Assembly (NCBI GenBank): GCA_023488865.1
Contig: JAMDDG010000444.1
Coordinates: 1-10,014, forward strand
DNA from: Bacteroidota bacterium
GTDB lineage: Bacteria; Bacteroidota; Bacteroidia; Bacteroidales; Prolixibacteraceae
Length of the DNA stretch: 10,014 nucleotides
Direction of reading: 5' to 3'
In this document: in pieces, positions 1 through 6,974 of the stretch
How positions within the stretch are numbered: position 1 is the stretch's first letter
Layout: each line of letters opens with the position of its first letter
Notes under the pieces: generated by a model
What the model was told of the DNA's origin: nothing
The model's database searches: none
What the model saw: only the letters and a program-made list of their open reading frames with translations
Translations under genes and position numbers: made by a program

Positions 1-2125
1 CCAGTGTTGATTCAAAAAAACGATCGGGGATAAAGCGTTTTTGCACCACGTCAGCCTGGCTCAACTGGTATCCCGATTCCCTGCCAAGGATCACCAGCTT
101 TCTGACCACATCCACCCCGCTTAAGTCAATACGGGGATCTGGCTCTGAAAACCCTTTTTCTTTCGACATTCGGATCGCCTTGCTCAAAGGAATTTCGTTG
201 CTGAGGGTATTGAAAATAAAATTGAGTGTACCGGAGAGCACTGCCTCTATCCTGACGATGCGGTCACCCGAACGCATCAGGTCGTTGATGGTCGAAATGA
301 GGGGCAATCCTGCTCCTACGTTGGTTTCGAACAGATATTTGACCCCGTGCCTGGCCGCCAGCTCTTTCAACTCCCGGTAGGCAAGATAGTCGGATGAGGC
401 AGCCACTTTGTTGGCAGCGACAATAGAAATATAGTTGTTTAATATGTTGCGGTACTGATCGGCCACTTTTTTTTCGGCGGTACAATCGACGAAAACAGAA
501 TTGAACAGGTTCATCCCGATCATTTGACTACAAAAACTGCCCATATCGGACTTTTCGGTATGGTCTCCTGCAAGCAACTGAGCGATAGACGAAGGATCTA
601 TTCCCTCCCGGTCGAGTATCATCTTCCGTGAATTGGCTACTCCACAGATGCGTAACTTCAAACGATGCTCTTTCTGAAGCTTTTGCTGTTGCTGACTGAT
701 TTGTTTGATCAGGTCCCTTCCGACGGTGCCGATACCTACCAGGAAAATATTTAATTCAATAAACGGAGAGAGGAAAAAGGACTCATGTACTACATTGAGG
801 GTTTTACGAAGATCCGATTTCTTAACAACCCACGAGATATTCTGCTCGGATGCGCCTTGTGCGATGGCCACCACATTGATCCCGTTCTTTCCGATGGTAA
901 AGAACAGTTTTCCGGCAATACCGGCAGAATGTTTCATGTTCTCACCTACAATGGCCACGATGCAAAGATCTTCCTCGCTGCTTATTTTGTTGATTAATCC
1001 GGAGCTGATCTCCCGGTCGAACTCCTGCTGGATGGCAGCTTCGGCAGCTTTTCCACGGGTCGAATCAATTGCGAAACTGATCGAATTTTCGGACGATGCC
1101 TGTGAAATAAGGATCACATTAATCTCCTCTTTGGCTAATGCCCCGAACAGTCTCATGGCGATACCGGTTACACCGACCATCCCCAATCCCTGGACGGTAA
1201 ACAGCGAGATCCCGTCGATGGAAGAGATCCCTTTGATGGGGTGTTCTGTCCCGTGGTGATCCACATTTCCGATCAGGGTGCCTTCAGCGGAGGGATTCAT
1301 GGTATTTTTTATCTGGACCGGTATCGATTTTTGAAAAACCGGCAGGATGGTGGGCGGATAGATCACTTTGGCCCCAAAGTGCGATAGCTCCAGCGCTTCG
1401 CTATAGGTAAGCTGCGGAATGGGGTAAGCTTTGCTGATCACTTTGGGATCGGCTGTCATAAAACCATCCACATCAGTCCATATCTCCAGCTTTTCAGCAT
1501 TTAAAGCCGCGGCGAAAAGTGCTGCGGTGTAATCAGAGCCACCTCTGCCCAATGTGGTCATGGTGCCGTCGGGCGCAGATGAGATAAAACCGGGAGCAAC
1601 TGCGATTTTTTTCAAACCGGAACAAGCTTTGCTTATCTGTTCGTAGGTAGTTTTGAAATCGACGTTGGCGCGACCGTGATTTTTATCGGTGCAGATGATC
1701 GCAGCGCTATCTATCAGTTCGGCATTCAGATAGCGGGAAATAAACAGGGAAGACAACCGCTCCCCAAATCCCATTACCTTGTCCAGTGTTTTAGGGGTGA
1801 GTTCGCCTATCAACCTGACTCCCTGCAGAATTTTCTCCAGTTCGTCGAAAAGGCTTTTCATCTTTACTTTCACCTCTTCCAGGGTCGATTTGTCAAATAG
1901 GCCCGCCATTATATCTTCATGCTTAGCCCAAATATTTTCCAGGCTGGCAGTAACTTCGTTTCCTTTTGCACCGGCATTGGCAGCAGCCAGTAACAGGTCC
2001 GTTACCCCGCCTACTGCGCTGACGACCACGATCAGATCTGATTTCTGATTTCGAACAATTTCGTCGATTTTCTTTACATTTTCTACGGAACCTACGGATG
2101 TTCCTCCAAATTTTATAATTTTCAT
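1..2125 (-). CDS. thrA: Bifunctional aspartokinase / homoserine dehydrogenase I (partial, C-terminus off the left edge)
   Basis: This cytoplasmic fused enzyme catalyses the first step (aspartate to aspartyl phosphate) and third step (aspartate semialdehyde to homoserine) of the aspartate pathway toward threonine, methionine and lysine. I translated the minus strand from the ATG at 2125-2123 and found 708 uninterrupted codons to the window edge. The kinase domain shows KFGGTSVG at residues 5-12 and GRGGSDYTAA at 193-202. Two ACT-type regulatory regions follow at roughly 300-450, including GVTGIAMRLFGAL and GENMKHSAGIAGKLF. The homoserine dehydrogenase domain starts with the nucleotide-binding GIGTVG at 464-469. 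It continues with AANKVA at 570-575, ETNVGAG at 600-606, SGTLNFIF at 631-638 and the catalytic GFSEPDPRIDLSG/VDVVRK block at about 658-676. Family members are about 810-820 residues, so roughly the last 105-110 are missing beyond position 1. No frameshift is seen. The recA terminator upstream implies its own transcript. Threonine feedback through the ACT region is family knowledge, not something seen here. Confidence 0.96.
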   Translation of the reverse strand, partial: MKIIKFGGTSVGSVENVKKIDEIVRNQKSDLIVVVSAVGGVTDLLLAAANAGAKGNEVTASLENIWAKHEDIMAGLFDKSTLEEVKVKMKSLFDELEKILQGVRLIGELTPKTLDKVMGFGERLSSLFISRYLNAELIDSAAIICTDKNHGRANVDFKTTYEQISKACSGLKKIAVAPGFISSAPDGTMTTLGRGGSDYTAALFAAALNAEKLEIWTDVDGFMTADPKVISKAYPIPQLTYSEALELSHFGAKVIYPPTILPVFQKSIPVQIKNTMNPSAEGTLIGNVDHHGTEHPIKGISSIDGISLFTVQGLGMVGVTGIAMRLFGALAKEEINVILISQASSENSISFAIDSTRGKAAEAAIQQEFDREISSGLINKISSEEDLCIVAIVGENMKHSAGIAGKLFFTIGKNGINVVAIAQGASEQNISWVVKKSDLRKTLNVVHESFFLSPFIELNIFLVGIGTVGRDLIKQISQQQQKLQKEHRLKLRICGVANSRKMILDREGIDPSSIAQLLAGDHTEKSDMGSFCSQMIGMNLFNSVFVDCTAEKKVADQYRNILNNYISIVAANKVAASSDYLAYRELKELAARHGVKYLFETNVGAGLPLISTINDLMRSGDRIVRIEAVLSGTLNFIFNTLSNEIPLSKAIRMSKEKGFSEPDPRIDLSGVDVVRKLVILGRESGYQLSQADVVQKRFIPDRFFESTL

Positions 2126-2137
2126 CGGCTTTGAATT

Positions 2138-2166
2138 ACAATTTATCACATCTGCCCAACCGCAAA
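2138..2166 (-). promoter_or_regulatory. Weak candidate thrA promoter
   Basis: On the minus strand TTTG (2166-2163) is followed after 17 bases by TAAATTGT (2145-2138), close to but not matching the Bacteroidota TTTG-N19-TAnnTTTG pattern. It fits the little room between the recA terminator and the thrA ATG (2125). The spacing is short and the -7 element imperfect, so this is only a suggestion. The short untranslated stretch leaves no space for a threonine-type leader peptide and attenuator. Confidence 0.25.
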
Positions 2167-2170
2167 TGTT

Positions 2171-2210
2171 AAAAAAAAAATCTGAACCGAAGCTGTTCCG
2201 GTCCAGATTT
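2171..2210 (-). terminator. Rho-independent terminator of the bcp-recA transcript
   Basis: Read on the minus strand, a 12-bp stem AAATCTGGACCG (2210-2199) pairs with CGGTTCAGATTT (2189-2178) with one G-U wobble. The loop is 9 bases. An uninterrupted T run (2177-2171) follows directly. It begins about 20 bases past the recA stop codon, so it ends the recA transcript and separates it from thrA. Confidence 0.88.
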
Positions 2211-2230
2211 CGGGATTATTTTACATTAAT

Positions 2231-3271
2231 TTATTTTTCTATGGAAGGCGTATAATTTTCAATGATCTTCTTTTCAATCTCTTCAGCCAATTCAGGATTA
2301 TCTTTCAACAGTACTTTGACGGACTCACGTCCCTGCCCAAGTTTGGTTTCTCCGTAACTAAACCAGGAGCCACTCTTCTTAATAATATCCAATTCAACAC
2401 CCAGATCGACGATCTCTCCTGTTTTTGAAATACCTTCGCCGAAAATGATATCAAATTCAGCTTTCCGGAAAGGCGGGGCGATTTTGTTTTTGACAATCTT
2501 CACCCGGGTATGGTTCCCCTGTACATCTTCCCCATCTTTCAGCTGACCAATTTTGCGGATATCTACCCGGACAGAAGCATAAAATTTCAGAGCATTTCCC
2601 CCGGTTGTTGTTTCCGGGTTACCGAACATAACGCCGATTTTCTCACGGAGTTGATTGATGAAAATGCAACAGGTCTTTGTTTTGCTGATATTGGCTGTTA
2701 ATTTACGGAGCGCCTGTGACATTAACCTGGCTTGAAGTCCCATTTTGGAATCGCCCATCTCCCCTTCTATCTCTGCTTTGGGTGTTAATGCTGCGACAGA
2801 GTCGATTACGATAATATCGATGGCCCCTGAACGGATCAGGTTATCCGCGATTTCGAGCGCCTGCTCCCCGTTATCCGGTTGTGAAATCAACAGTTCGTTG
2901 ATATTTACGCCAAGTTTAGTGGCATAACCCGGGTCAAAAGCGTGTTCTGCATCAATAATGGCAGCAATTCCTCCCTGTTTTTGCGCTTCAGCAATGGCAT
3001 GAATGGCCAGCGTAGTTTTACCCGATGATTCAGGACCAAAAATTTCAATCACCCTGCCTTTCGGGTACCCGCCAATTCCCAAAGCCAAATCCAGGGCGAT
3101 GGAGCCGGAGCTGATCGCGGCAACATCATCAACCGGTTTGTCCCCCAAACGCATAATTGATCCTTTGCCGTAACTTTTCTCAATTTTGTCCATCGTCAAC
3201 TGTAAAGCTTTTAGCTTTTCGAGGTTGACAACCTTGTCGGCTGTTGCAGTTTTCACTTCTTCTTTTGCCAT
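2231..3271 (-). CDS. recA: Recombinase RecA
   Basis: RecA is the cytoplasmic ATP-dependent strand-exchange protein of homologous recombination and repair; in many bacteria it is also the co-protease that triggers LexA cleavage. The 346-residue product has normal family length. Visible motifs are Walker A GPESSGKT at 79-86 (Lys85), the catalytic glutamate in IIDAEH (Glu109), Walker B IIVIDSVAAL around 153-162, and loop L1 EGEMGDS at 169-175. Loop L2, GVMFGNPETTTGGNALKF, is at 213-230. The conserved C-terminal region with KSGSWFSYGETKLGQGRE is intact. The N-terminus carries a lysine-rich extension before the core (KALQLTMDKIEKSYGKGSIM). The ATG lies 11 bp after the bcp stop codon with no intervening promoter or terminator, so the two genes are probably co-transcribed. 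No strong Shine-Dalgarno is present; the bases before the start are A-rich (GATAAAA). I saw no obvious LexA-type operator. Confidence 0.99.
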   Translation of the reverse strand: MAKEEVKTATADKVVNLEKLKALQLTMDKIEKSYGKGSIMRLGDKPVDDVAAISSGSIALDLALGIGGYPKGRVIEIFGPESSGKTTLAIHAIAEAQKQGGIAAIIDAEHAFDPGYATKLGVNINELLISQPDNGEQALEIADNLIRSGAIDIIVIDSVAALTPKAEIEGEMGDSKMGLQARLMSQALRKLTANISKTKTCCIFINQLREKIGVMFGNPETTTGGNALKFYASVRVDIRKIGQLKDGEDVQGNHTRVKIVKNKIAPPFRKAEFDIIFGEGISKTGEIVDLGVELDIIKKSGSWFSYGETKLGQGRESVKVLLKDNPELAEEIEKKIIENYTPSIEK

Positions 3272-3282
3272 TTTTATCTGAT

Positions 3283-3747
3283 TTAAATTTTTATTTCTTT
3301 GACAATTTGTTCCGTATGTTTTTTTGTATCGACTTTTTTAAAAATTTTCTCAATGATCCCCCTCTCATTGATCACAAAGGTCGTTCTTATCACGCCCATA
3401 TAGGATTTGCCGTAGTTTATCTTCTCTCCCCAAACGCCATAATCCTTAAGCATCTTTTTCTCCGTATCGGCGATAAGGTTAAAACGTAATCCATATTTTT
3501 CAGCGAATTTCTGGTGTGAGGAGGTACTGTCGGGGCTCACCCCCACCACTTCGTATCCTTTCGATAACCAAAAATCGTAATTATCGCTTAGGTCGCAGGC
3601 TTCGGCCGTACAACCAGGGGTATTATCTTTGGGATAAAAGTAAAGGATCAACTTTTTCCCTTTAAAATCGCCCAGCGAAAGAGTACGCCCATCCTGGGTC
3701 TTCCCCTCAAACGGAGGCGCATCAGCGCCTTCTGTTAATAGTTCCAT
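3283..3747 (-). CDS. bcp: Thioredoxin-dependent thiol peroxidase, BCP/PrxQ family
   Basis: This peroxiredoxin reduces hydrogen peroxide and organic hydroperoxides in the cytoplasm, recycled by thioredoxin. The 154-residue length is typical of the BCP family. The active-site signature PKDNTPGC fits PxxxTxxC, with the peroxidatic cysteine at residue 46. A second cysteine at 51 is spaced as in the two-cysteine subgroup that forms an intramolecular disulfide. The conserved arginine that activates the peroxidatic thiolate fits Arg121 in GVIRTTFVI. The Prx fold markers KKLILYFYPKDNTPGCTAEA and VVGVSPD are present. It has no signal peptide. The gene sits immediately upstream of recA in the same direction and has a good Bacteroidota promoter about 30 bp before its ATG. 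The pairing suggests that oxidant defence and DNA repair are expressed together, which is inference. Confidence 0.97.
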   Translation of the reverse strand: MELLTEGADAPPFEGKTQDGRTLSLGDFKGKKLILYFYPKDNTPGCTAEACDLSDNYDFWLSKGYEVVGVSPDSTSSHQKFAEKYGLRFNLIADTEKKMLKDYGVWGEKINYGKSYMGVIRTTFVINERGIIEKIFKKVDTKKHTEQIVKEIKI

Positions 3748-3773
3748 ATTGATTTCCGATAAAGTGTACTATA

Positions 3774-3805
3774 CAAATTTAGGTGAATTCGACCACTTTC
3801 CGAAA
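3774..3805 (-). promoter_or_regulatory. Promoter of the bcp-recA operon
   Basis: On the minus strand a perfect Bacteroidota -7 element TAAATTTG (3781-3774) is preceded, 20 bases upstream, by TTTC (3805-3802), one base from the TTTG -33 consensus. Transcription would start near 3768, about 20 bases before the bcp ATG at 3747. A short inverted repeat CCGA-N5-TCGG (3800-3812) overlaps the -33 element and could be an operator, though a 4-bp arm is weak evidence. Confidence 0.65.
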
Positions 3806-3862
3806 TCCTCGGGATTAAAAAATCAATTAATCTGCTACCTCCTGATAAATAGGTTAAATTTG

Positions 3863-3870
3863 TATTTTTG
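3863..3870 (+). promoter_or_regulatory. Rightward -7 promoter element ahead of the TPR-SPOR gene
   Basis: TATTTTTG matches the TAnnTTTG -7 consensus of Bacteroidota exactly. No good -33 TTTG is present; the nearest is CCTG at 3841-3844, 18 bases upstream. Transcription would begin near 3876-3878, leaving a leader of about 185 bases before the ATG at 4061. No better promoter was seen closer to the gene. Confidence 0.45.
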
Positions 3871-3872
3871 AA

Positions 3873-4060
3873 CCGATTTTGTAAGGTGAAACCTTGATAG
3901 GTCGCACACGAAAACGGATAAATTAATTTTAAGAGAGGTTCCATAAGAAAAACTAATTCTCGTGATATTGCCTTGAGGAAGTTTTCGCACCAAACGAAAA
4001 TGAATATCTGGGTATACCATTGGGCCATTAAAAACAATTTATATACAAAATGAAAGTGGC
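3873..4060 (+). promoter_or_regulatory. Structured 5' leader (or small RNA) upstream of the TPR-SPOR gene
   Basis: This gene-free stretch holds several short inverted repeats. AAGGT (3883-3887) and ACCTT (3891-3895) form a tight 3-base-loop hairpin. It sits inside a larger imperfect pairing of CCGATTTTG (3873-3881) with CGAAAACGG (3909-3917). Further on TTTTCG (3982-3987) can pair with CGAAAA at 3995-4000, or alternatively with the CGAAAA at 3909-3914. The motif TCGCAC followed by CGAAAA occurs twice (3902-3914 and 3985-4000). A 17-codon open frame (4000-4053, MNIWVYHWAIKNNLYTK) ends 7 bases before the main start. I recognise no known RNA family. The structure may be fortuitous in AT-rich DNA. 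Confidence 0.3.
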
Positions 4061-5404
4061 ATGAAAAAAGATTCGAATTCAAGATTAATACTGATACCTT
4101 CCGTACTTCTGTTTTTCTCTGTTCAATTCTCTTTCGGACAACAAACTGTCGGTAAGGAGACCCTGGCTATTGACTATTTTCAAAAGGGGAATTACGAAAA
4201 GGCGCTTCCCATCTTTGCCAAACTGGCCCAGGGTTATCCCGACAACGCCATGTATAATTACTATTATGGCGTTTCGCTGATAAAAAACAACATTTTTGAG
4301 ACAGCAGCCAAGGAAGCCCTTCTCAATTCAGTGGTAGATAAAACACCCGTCAATGCAAATTTCTACCTGGCAAACTACTTTCATGCGCTCGGGCAGTGGC
4401 AGGAAGCCAAAGATTTTTACGACCGTTACAAAAAATTAGGGACCAAACAAGAAAAAAAAGCACTCAGATTTGACTTCTTTGTTGAACTTTGTTATCAAAA
4501 GAAAAACCCTTTTAAACCAAAAAAAGTGGCAGAAGCTGCTCTTTTCGGTGATACCCTTTTGAAACCCCCGCCAAAGATTGATGAAAAGATTTTTCCGGTG
4601 CCTGATGCACTTAAGAAATCGTGGTTTAATTTTCAGATCAATGAGTTCCTGGCTTACCATTCGATCGAAGATTTTAAAAGTGAAGCCAGTAAAATCCTTT
4701 TTACCAAAGCCTGGATGTGTACCGGTAAAAATGATTCCATTGTTGCACTGACTGATTCACTGAGAAAAGTTCACGACAGTATTGCGCGGGTTGATACCCG
4801 GTTGGGTTTGGTACAACAGATCGTTGACTGTGAACAAAAATCCTATCAATTGATGCGCGACAGGGAGAAGTTGCTCGAACAATCAAGGGTCAAAGAGTCG
4901 GCCTTTTGGGAAAAAGAGGGTAAAAAAGCGGCAATTGAATATAGTGCCTCCATTCAGGAGAAAGAGAACAAGCTAAACGAGAAGAAGAAAAAAGCGGAAA
5001 TACCCAAAGAAGTAACAGCCATCCCCGGGATAAAAAAAGATTCTGTCCCTTCTGCCAGTCCAAATCCCGTTTTATCTCCCTCTTCGGCAGATACAGTTAC
5101 TAAGAGTGTTCCGGTTGGGAATCTGGTTTTCAAGGTACAGATTGGCTCATTTAAAAATGGGGTATTATCAACATCTTTTAGAAAATCTTACGCCAAAATC
5201 AGTAAACTCAGGAAAATAGACAAATACACTGATTCAAAAAAACAGGTTATTTACTCGGTAGGAAATTTTATTCATTATGCAGATGCTTCTAAAATGAAAA
5301 ATCAACTGATCCTTGAAGGCATGAAAGGTTCTTATGTGACTGCCTACCATAACGGTGTGAGAATATCCGTACCTGAAGCGATTAAACTTGCAGGTGGAAA
5401 ATAA
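4061..5404 (+). CDS. Secreted TPR protein with C-terminal SPOR domain
   Basis: The 447-residue product starts with a signal peptide: a Lys/Arg N-region, a hydrophobic core at about 9-24 and probable cleavage near QFSFG-QQ around residue 26. TPR-like helices follow at about 33-125 (AIDYFQKGNYEKALPIF, NYYYGVSLI, YLANYFHALGQWQEAKDFYDRY). A helical middle region at about 225-315 ends in a Lys/Glu-rich stretch likely to be coiled coil. A Pro/Ser linker (318-345) precedes a SPOR domain at about 354-440, recognisable from LVFKVQIGSFKNG, VIYSVGNFIHYADASKMK and SYVTAYHNGVRI. SPOR domains bind denuded peptidoglycan glycans, often at the division septum. A periplasmic envelope or division role is therefore inferred, with the TPR part recruiting a partner. 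The ATG at 4061 gives a clean signal peptide; the nearby ATG at 4050 is out of frame. It appears monocistronic. I cannot assign a gene name. Confidence 0.85.
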   Translation: MKKDSNSRLILIPSVLLFFSVQFSFGQQTVGKETLAIDYFQKGNYEKALPIFAKLAQGYPDNAMYNYYYGVSLIKNNIFETAAKEALLNSVVDKTPVNANFYLANYFHALGQWQEAKDFYDRYKKLGTKQEKKALRFDFFVELCYQKKNPFKPKKVAEAALFGDTLLKPPPKIDEKIFPVPDALKKSWFNFQINEFLAYHSIEDFKSEASKILFTKAWMCTGKNDSIVALTDSLRKVHDSIARVDTRLGLVQQIVDCEQKSYQLMRDREKLLEQSRVKESAFWEKEGKKAAIEYSASIQEKENKLNEKKKKAEIPKEVTAIPGIKKDSVPSASPNPVLSPSSADTVTKSVPVGNLVFKVQIGSFKNGVLSTSFRKSYAKISKLRKIDKYTDSKKQVIYSVGNFIHYADASKMKNQLILEGMKGSYVTAYHNGVRISVPEAIKLAGGK

Positions 5405-5482
5405 TTTTATTTTATTTGCAGTATTGTATTTTAATAGTTCGGTAAATTTTAATATTATTCAATTTCAAAATAATGTAATATG

Positions 5483-5534
5483 TTGAAATACATAGAAATA
5501 AAGAAATATTTCAATTTATTTCCATATATTTCAA
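5483..5534 (+). repeat. Three TATTTCAA motifs in the clpS upstream region
   Basis: The octamer TATTTCAA occurs at 5507-5514 and 5527-5534 in direct orientation exactly 20 bp apart, and inverted (TTGAAATA) at 5483-5490. The similarity extends beyond the octamer: TATTTCAATTTATT versus TATTTCAACTTATT, and on the opposite strand TATTTCAACATATT. The two direct copies lie on the same helix face about two turns apart, 42-76 bp upstream of the candidate clpS -7 element, which would suit an activator or a nucleoid protein. The whole spacer 5405-5601 is strongly AT-rich, so chance occurrence is possible. Confidence 0.35.
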
Positions 5535-5575
5535 CTTATTCATTATGAATTAGATACTAAAACATACCGAAGTAT

Positions 5576-5583
5576 TGTATTTG
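5576..5583 (+). promoter_or_regulatory. Candidate clpS promoter -7 element
   Basis: TGTATTTG differs from the Bacteroidota TAnnTTTG element only at the second base. It would start transcription near 5589, about a dozen bases before the clpS ATG at 5602. No convincing -33 TTTG lies 19-21 bases upstream, which would fit a promoter needing help from an upstream-bound activator. Confidence 0.35.
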
Positions 5584-5601
5584 ATTAACAGAAATTAATG
5601 C

Positions 5602-5877
5602 ATGGATACTGAAAAGTCTGTCCGTAAAAAAAATCAGGACTCAGTCGGGAAAGGAAACGAAAACTCACTCGTTCTTTACAACGACGACTATCACACTTTT
5701 AATTATGTGATAGATGCCCTGATGGAAATTTGCAACATGGAACGTGTTCAGGCCATCCAGTGCACCTATTTAGTCCATTACAAAGAGAAGTGTGAAGTGA
5801 AGCGTGGACCAAAAAAAGATTTATTACCGATGCGCCGTGCACTCTCAGCCAGGGATTTAAAGGCTACCATCCACTAA
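5602..5877 (+). CDS. clpS: ATP-dependent Clp protease adaptor ClpS
   Basis: ClpS recognises N-end-rule degrons and delivers those proteins to a Clp AAA+ unfoldase (ClpA, or ClpC in some lineages) for degradation by ClpP in the cytoplasm. The 91-residue protein has an unstructured charged N-terminal extension (1-22) followed by the ClpS core. The signature LVLYNDDYHTFNYVIDAL spans 23-40, and YLVHYKEKCEVKRG spans 56-69. Asn27, Asp28 and His59 match the residues that in E. coli ClpS (Asn34, Asp35, His66) hold the substrate alpha-amino group. The C-terminal strand (ALSARDLKATI) is present, so the gene looks complete. No clp unfoldase or protease gene is in the window. The gene stands alone and converges with the next gene, leaving only 5 bp between stop codons. 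Confidence 0.93.
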   Translation: MDTEKSVRKKNQDSVGKGNENSLVLYNDDYHTFNYVIDALMEICNMERVQAIQCTYLVHYKEKCEVKRGPKKDLLPMRRALSARDLKATIH

Positions 5878-5882
5878 GCATC

Positions 5883-6899
5883 TCATCTGATTTTCCTTAC
5901 CCTGATCCCAAAAGCTTCTGCGGGGTTTTTTACCATCATTTGATTGAGCTCTTCCTGCGTAATCCCTTCGCTCAGCAAGAGCAAAGTGAATGAATCAAAA
6001 AGTTCGGTATAAGGACGGAAATTTCCACCGCCGGGTAGTCCAGGCTGGTATCCCCCTGAATCATGTGAAAGCAAAACGTGATCCAGACGACGTATTGATT
6101 TCATGTATTTTACCATTTCGCTAATTCTGACCGAAGCATCCAAATCCGGCTGAATGCCATCTAAAGCAACCCAGGCACCCTTTTCAGCTACAGTCAGGAC
6201 CCTGCCTCTGGATAACTCTTCCATGGCATGTAACCATATAAAGGCGGAAGGATCAACTCCATATTTTTTAAGAATTTGCAATTGTTCAAGCGCCCCAAGG
6301 GCAGGTCCTGTAAGCGACACGATCGAGAGCCCGGTTTCCAGATGGGTAAGACACGCAGCTGCAACCAGTTTTTTGTCGGTTTCAGACAATTCGCTTTTAC
6401 TGATAGCGAGGTTGATGAACCCTGGTTTTATTCCGGTATTGCCTATTCCATTTTTGGCTTCACTTATCCATATCAAAGCAATCTCTTCGGCACTCATCTC
6501 TTTCACCTCTTTAGGCAGGTGCCGTTCGTTTTCCGCAGCATACCAGCCAGTGTTTGTGATAATATTGATCCCGGTTTTGCGGGACAATTCAGCTAAAAGT
6601 TGTGGATCACGACCCATAAATTCAGGTGTACCATCCACAAAAGTTTTCACTTTATAGGGTTTTAGCCCTTCAAATAATGGCAATATTCTCCTGATTACTG
6701 AATCTTTATTGTAACGGTTGATTCCAGTTGAATCTATCTGGGCTAAATCAAACAATACATGCTCGTGGGGCAGCGTGACACCCATTCCGGATGCCTTGAT
6801 CTCCCCCGTGACCGTCATTATCTTTAAATCATTATTTTGACAAGAAGTCGCTGCAAATAATAAAGCCAGTATCAAAAAGCCAATCGAAGGATGTGACAT
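5883..6899 (-). CDS. Phosphotriesterase-family metal-dependent hydrolase, predicted lipoprotein
   Basis: This 338-residue protein belongs to the phosphotriesterase (PTE, amidohydrolase superfamily) family, whose members hydrolyse phosphotriesters, lactones or related esters with two metal ions. A lipoprotein signal peptide is visible: hydrophobic residues 5-17 and a lipobox ATSC with Cys20. It is therefore probably anchored in the envelope; the QNND after the cysteine is too weak an export signal to decide which face. Candidate metal ligands appear in family order: His45 and His47 (LPHEHVLFD), the likely carboxylated Lys158 (GIKPGFI), His186 (CLTHLETG), His224 (WLHAMEE) and Asp280 (LLSHDSGG). 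All being present argues for an active enzyme. The substrate is unknown; many family members of this kind act on lactones. A promoter element lies about 45 bp upstream. It is transcribed divergently from the susC-like gene, so a link to nutrient use is possible but unproven. Confidence 0.85.
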   Translation of the reverse strand: MSHPSIGFLILALLFAATSCQNNDLKIMTVTGEIKASGMGVTLPHEHVLFDLAQIDSTGINRYNKDSVIRRILPLFEGLKPYKVKTFVDGTPEFMGRDPQLLAELSRKTGINIITNTGWYAAENERHLPKEVKEMSAEEIALIWISEAKNGIGNTGIKPGFINLAISKSELSETDKKLVAAACLTHLETGLSIVSLTGPALGALEQLQILKKYGVDPSAFIWLHAMEELSRGRVLTVAEKGAWVALDGIQPDLDASVRISEMVKYMKSIRRLDHVLLSHDSGGYQPGLPGGGNFRPYTELFDSFTLLLLSEGITQEELNQMMVKNPAEAFGIRVRKIR

Positions 6900-6942
6900 T
6901 GTGTTTGGTTTAAAAGAATGTGAAGAAGATAGACTTTGATAG

Positions 6943-6950
6943 CAAATTTA
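6943..6950 (-). promoter_or_regulatory. Promoter -7 element of the PTE-family lipoprotein gene
   Basis: Minus-strand TAAATTTG (6950-6943) matches TAnnTTTG exactly and would place the transcription start near 6937, about 38 bases before the ATG at 6899. The nearest -33-like TTG lies 22 bases upstream (6975-6973), slightly farther than usual. Confidence 0.5.
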
Positions 6951-6974
6951 AAATTTATAAACAATAATCGACCA

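Noticed and set aside
705..1259. Plus-strand open frame of 184 codons inside the thrA region
   Set aside because: It lies wholly antisense to the well-supported aspartokinase/homoserine dehydrogenase frame, and its translation has no recognisable domain.
3735..4082. Minus-strand open frame of 115 codons covering the bcp/SPOR intergenic region
   Set aside because: It overlaps both flanking genes and would run through the bcp promoter. Its composition (aromatic and Cys/His-rich without a motif) looks like translated AT-rich spacer.
5907..5931. CCC-N12-GGGG-TTTTTT on the plus strand as a clpS terminator
   Set aside because: The stem is only 3 bp, the loop is large, and the sequence is coding in the convergent lipoprotein gene. 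There is too little to call a terminator.
6154..6657. Plus-strand open frame of 167 codons opposite the PTE-family gene
   Set aside because: It is fully antisense to a gene whose catalytic residues are all conserved, and the translation has no family resemblance.
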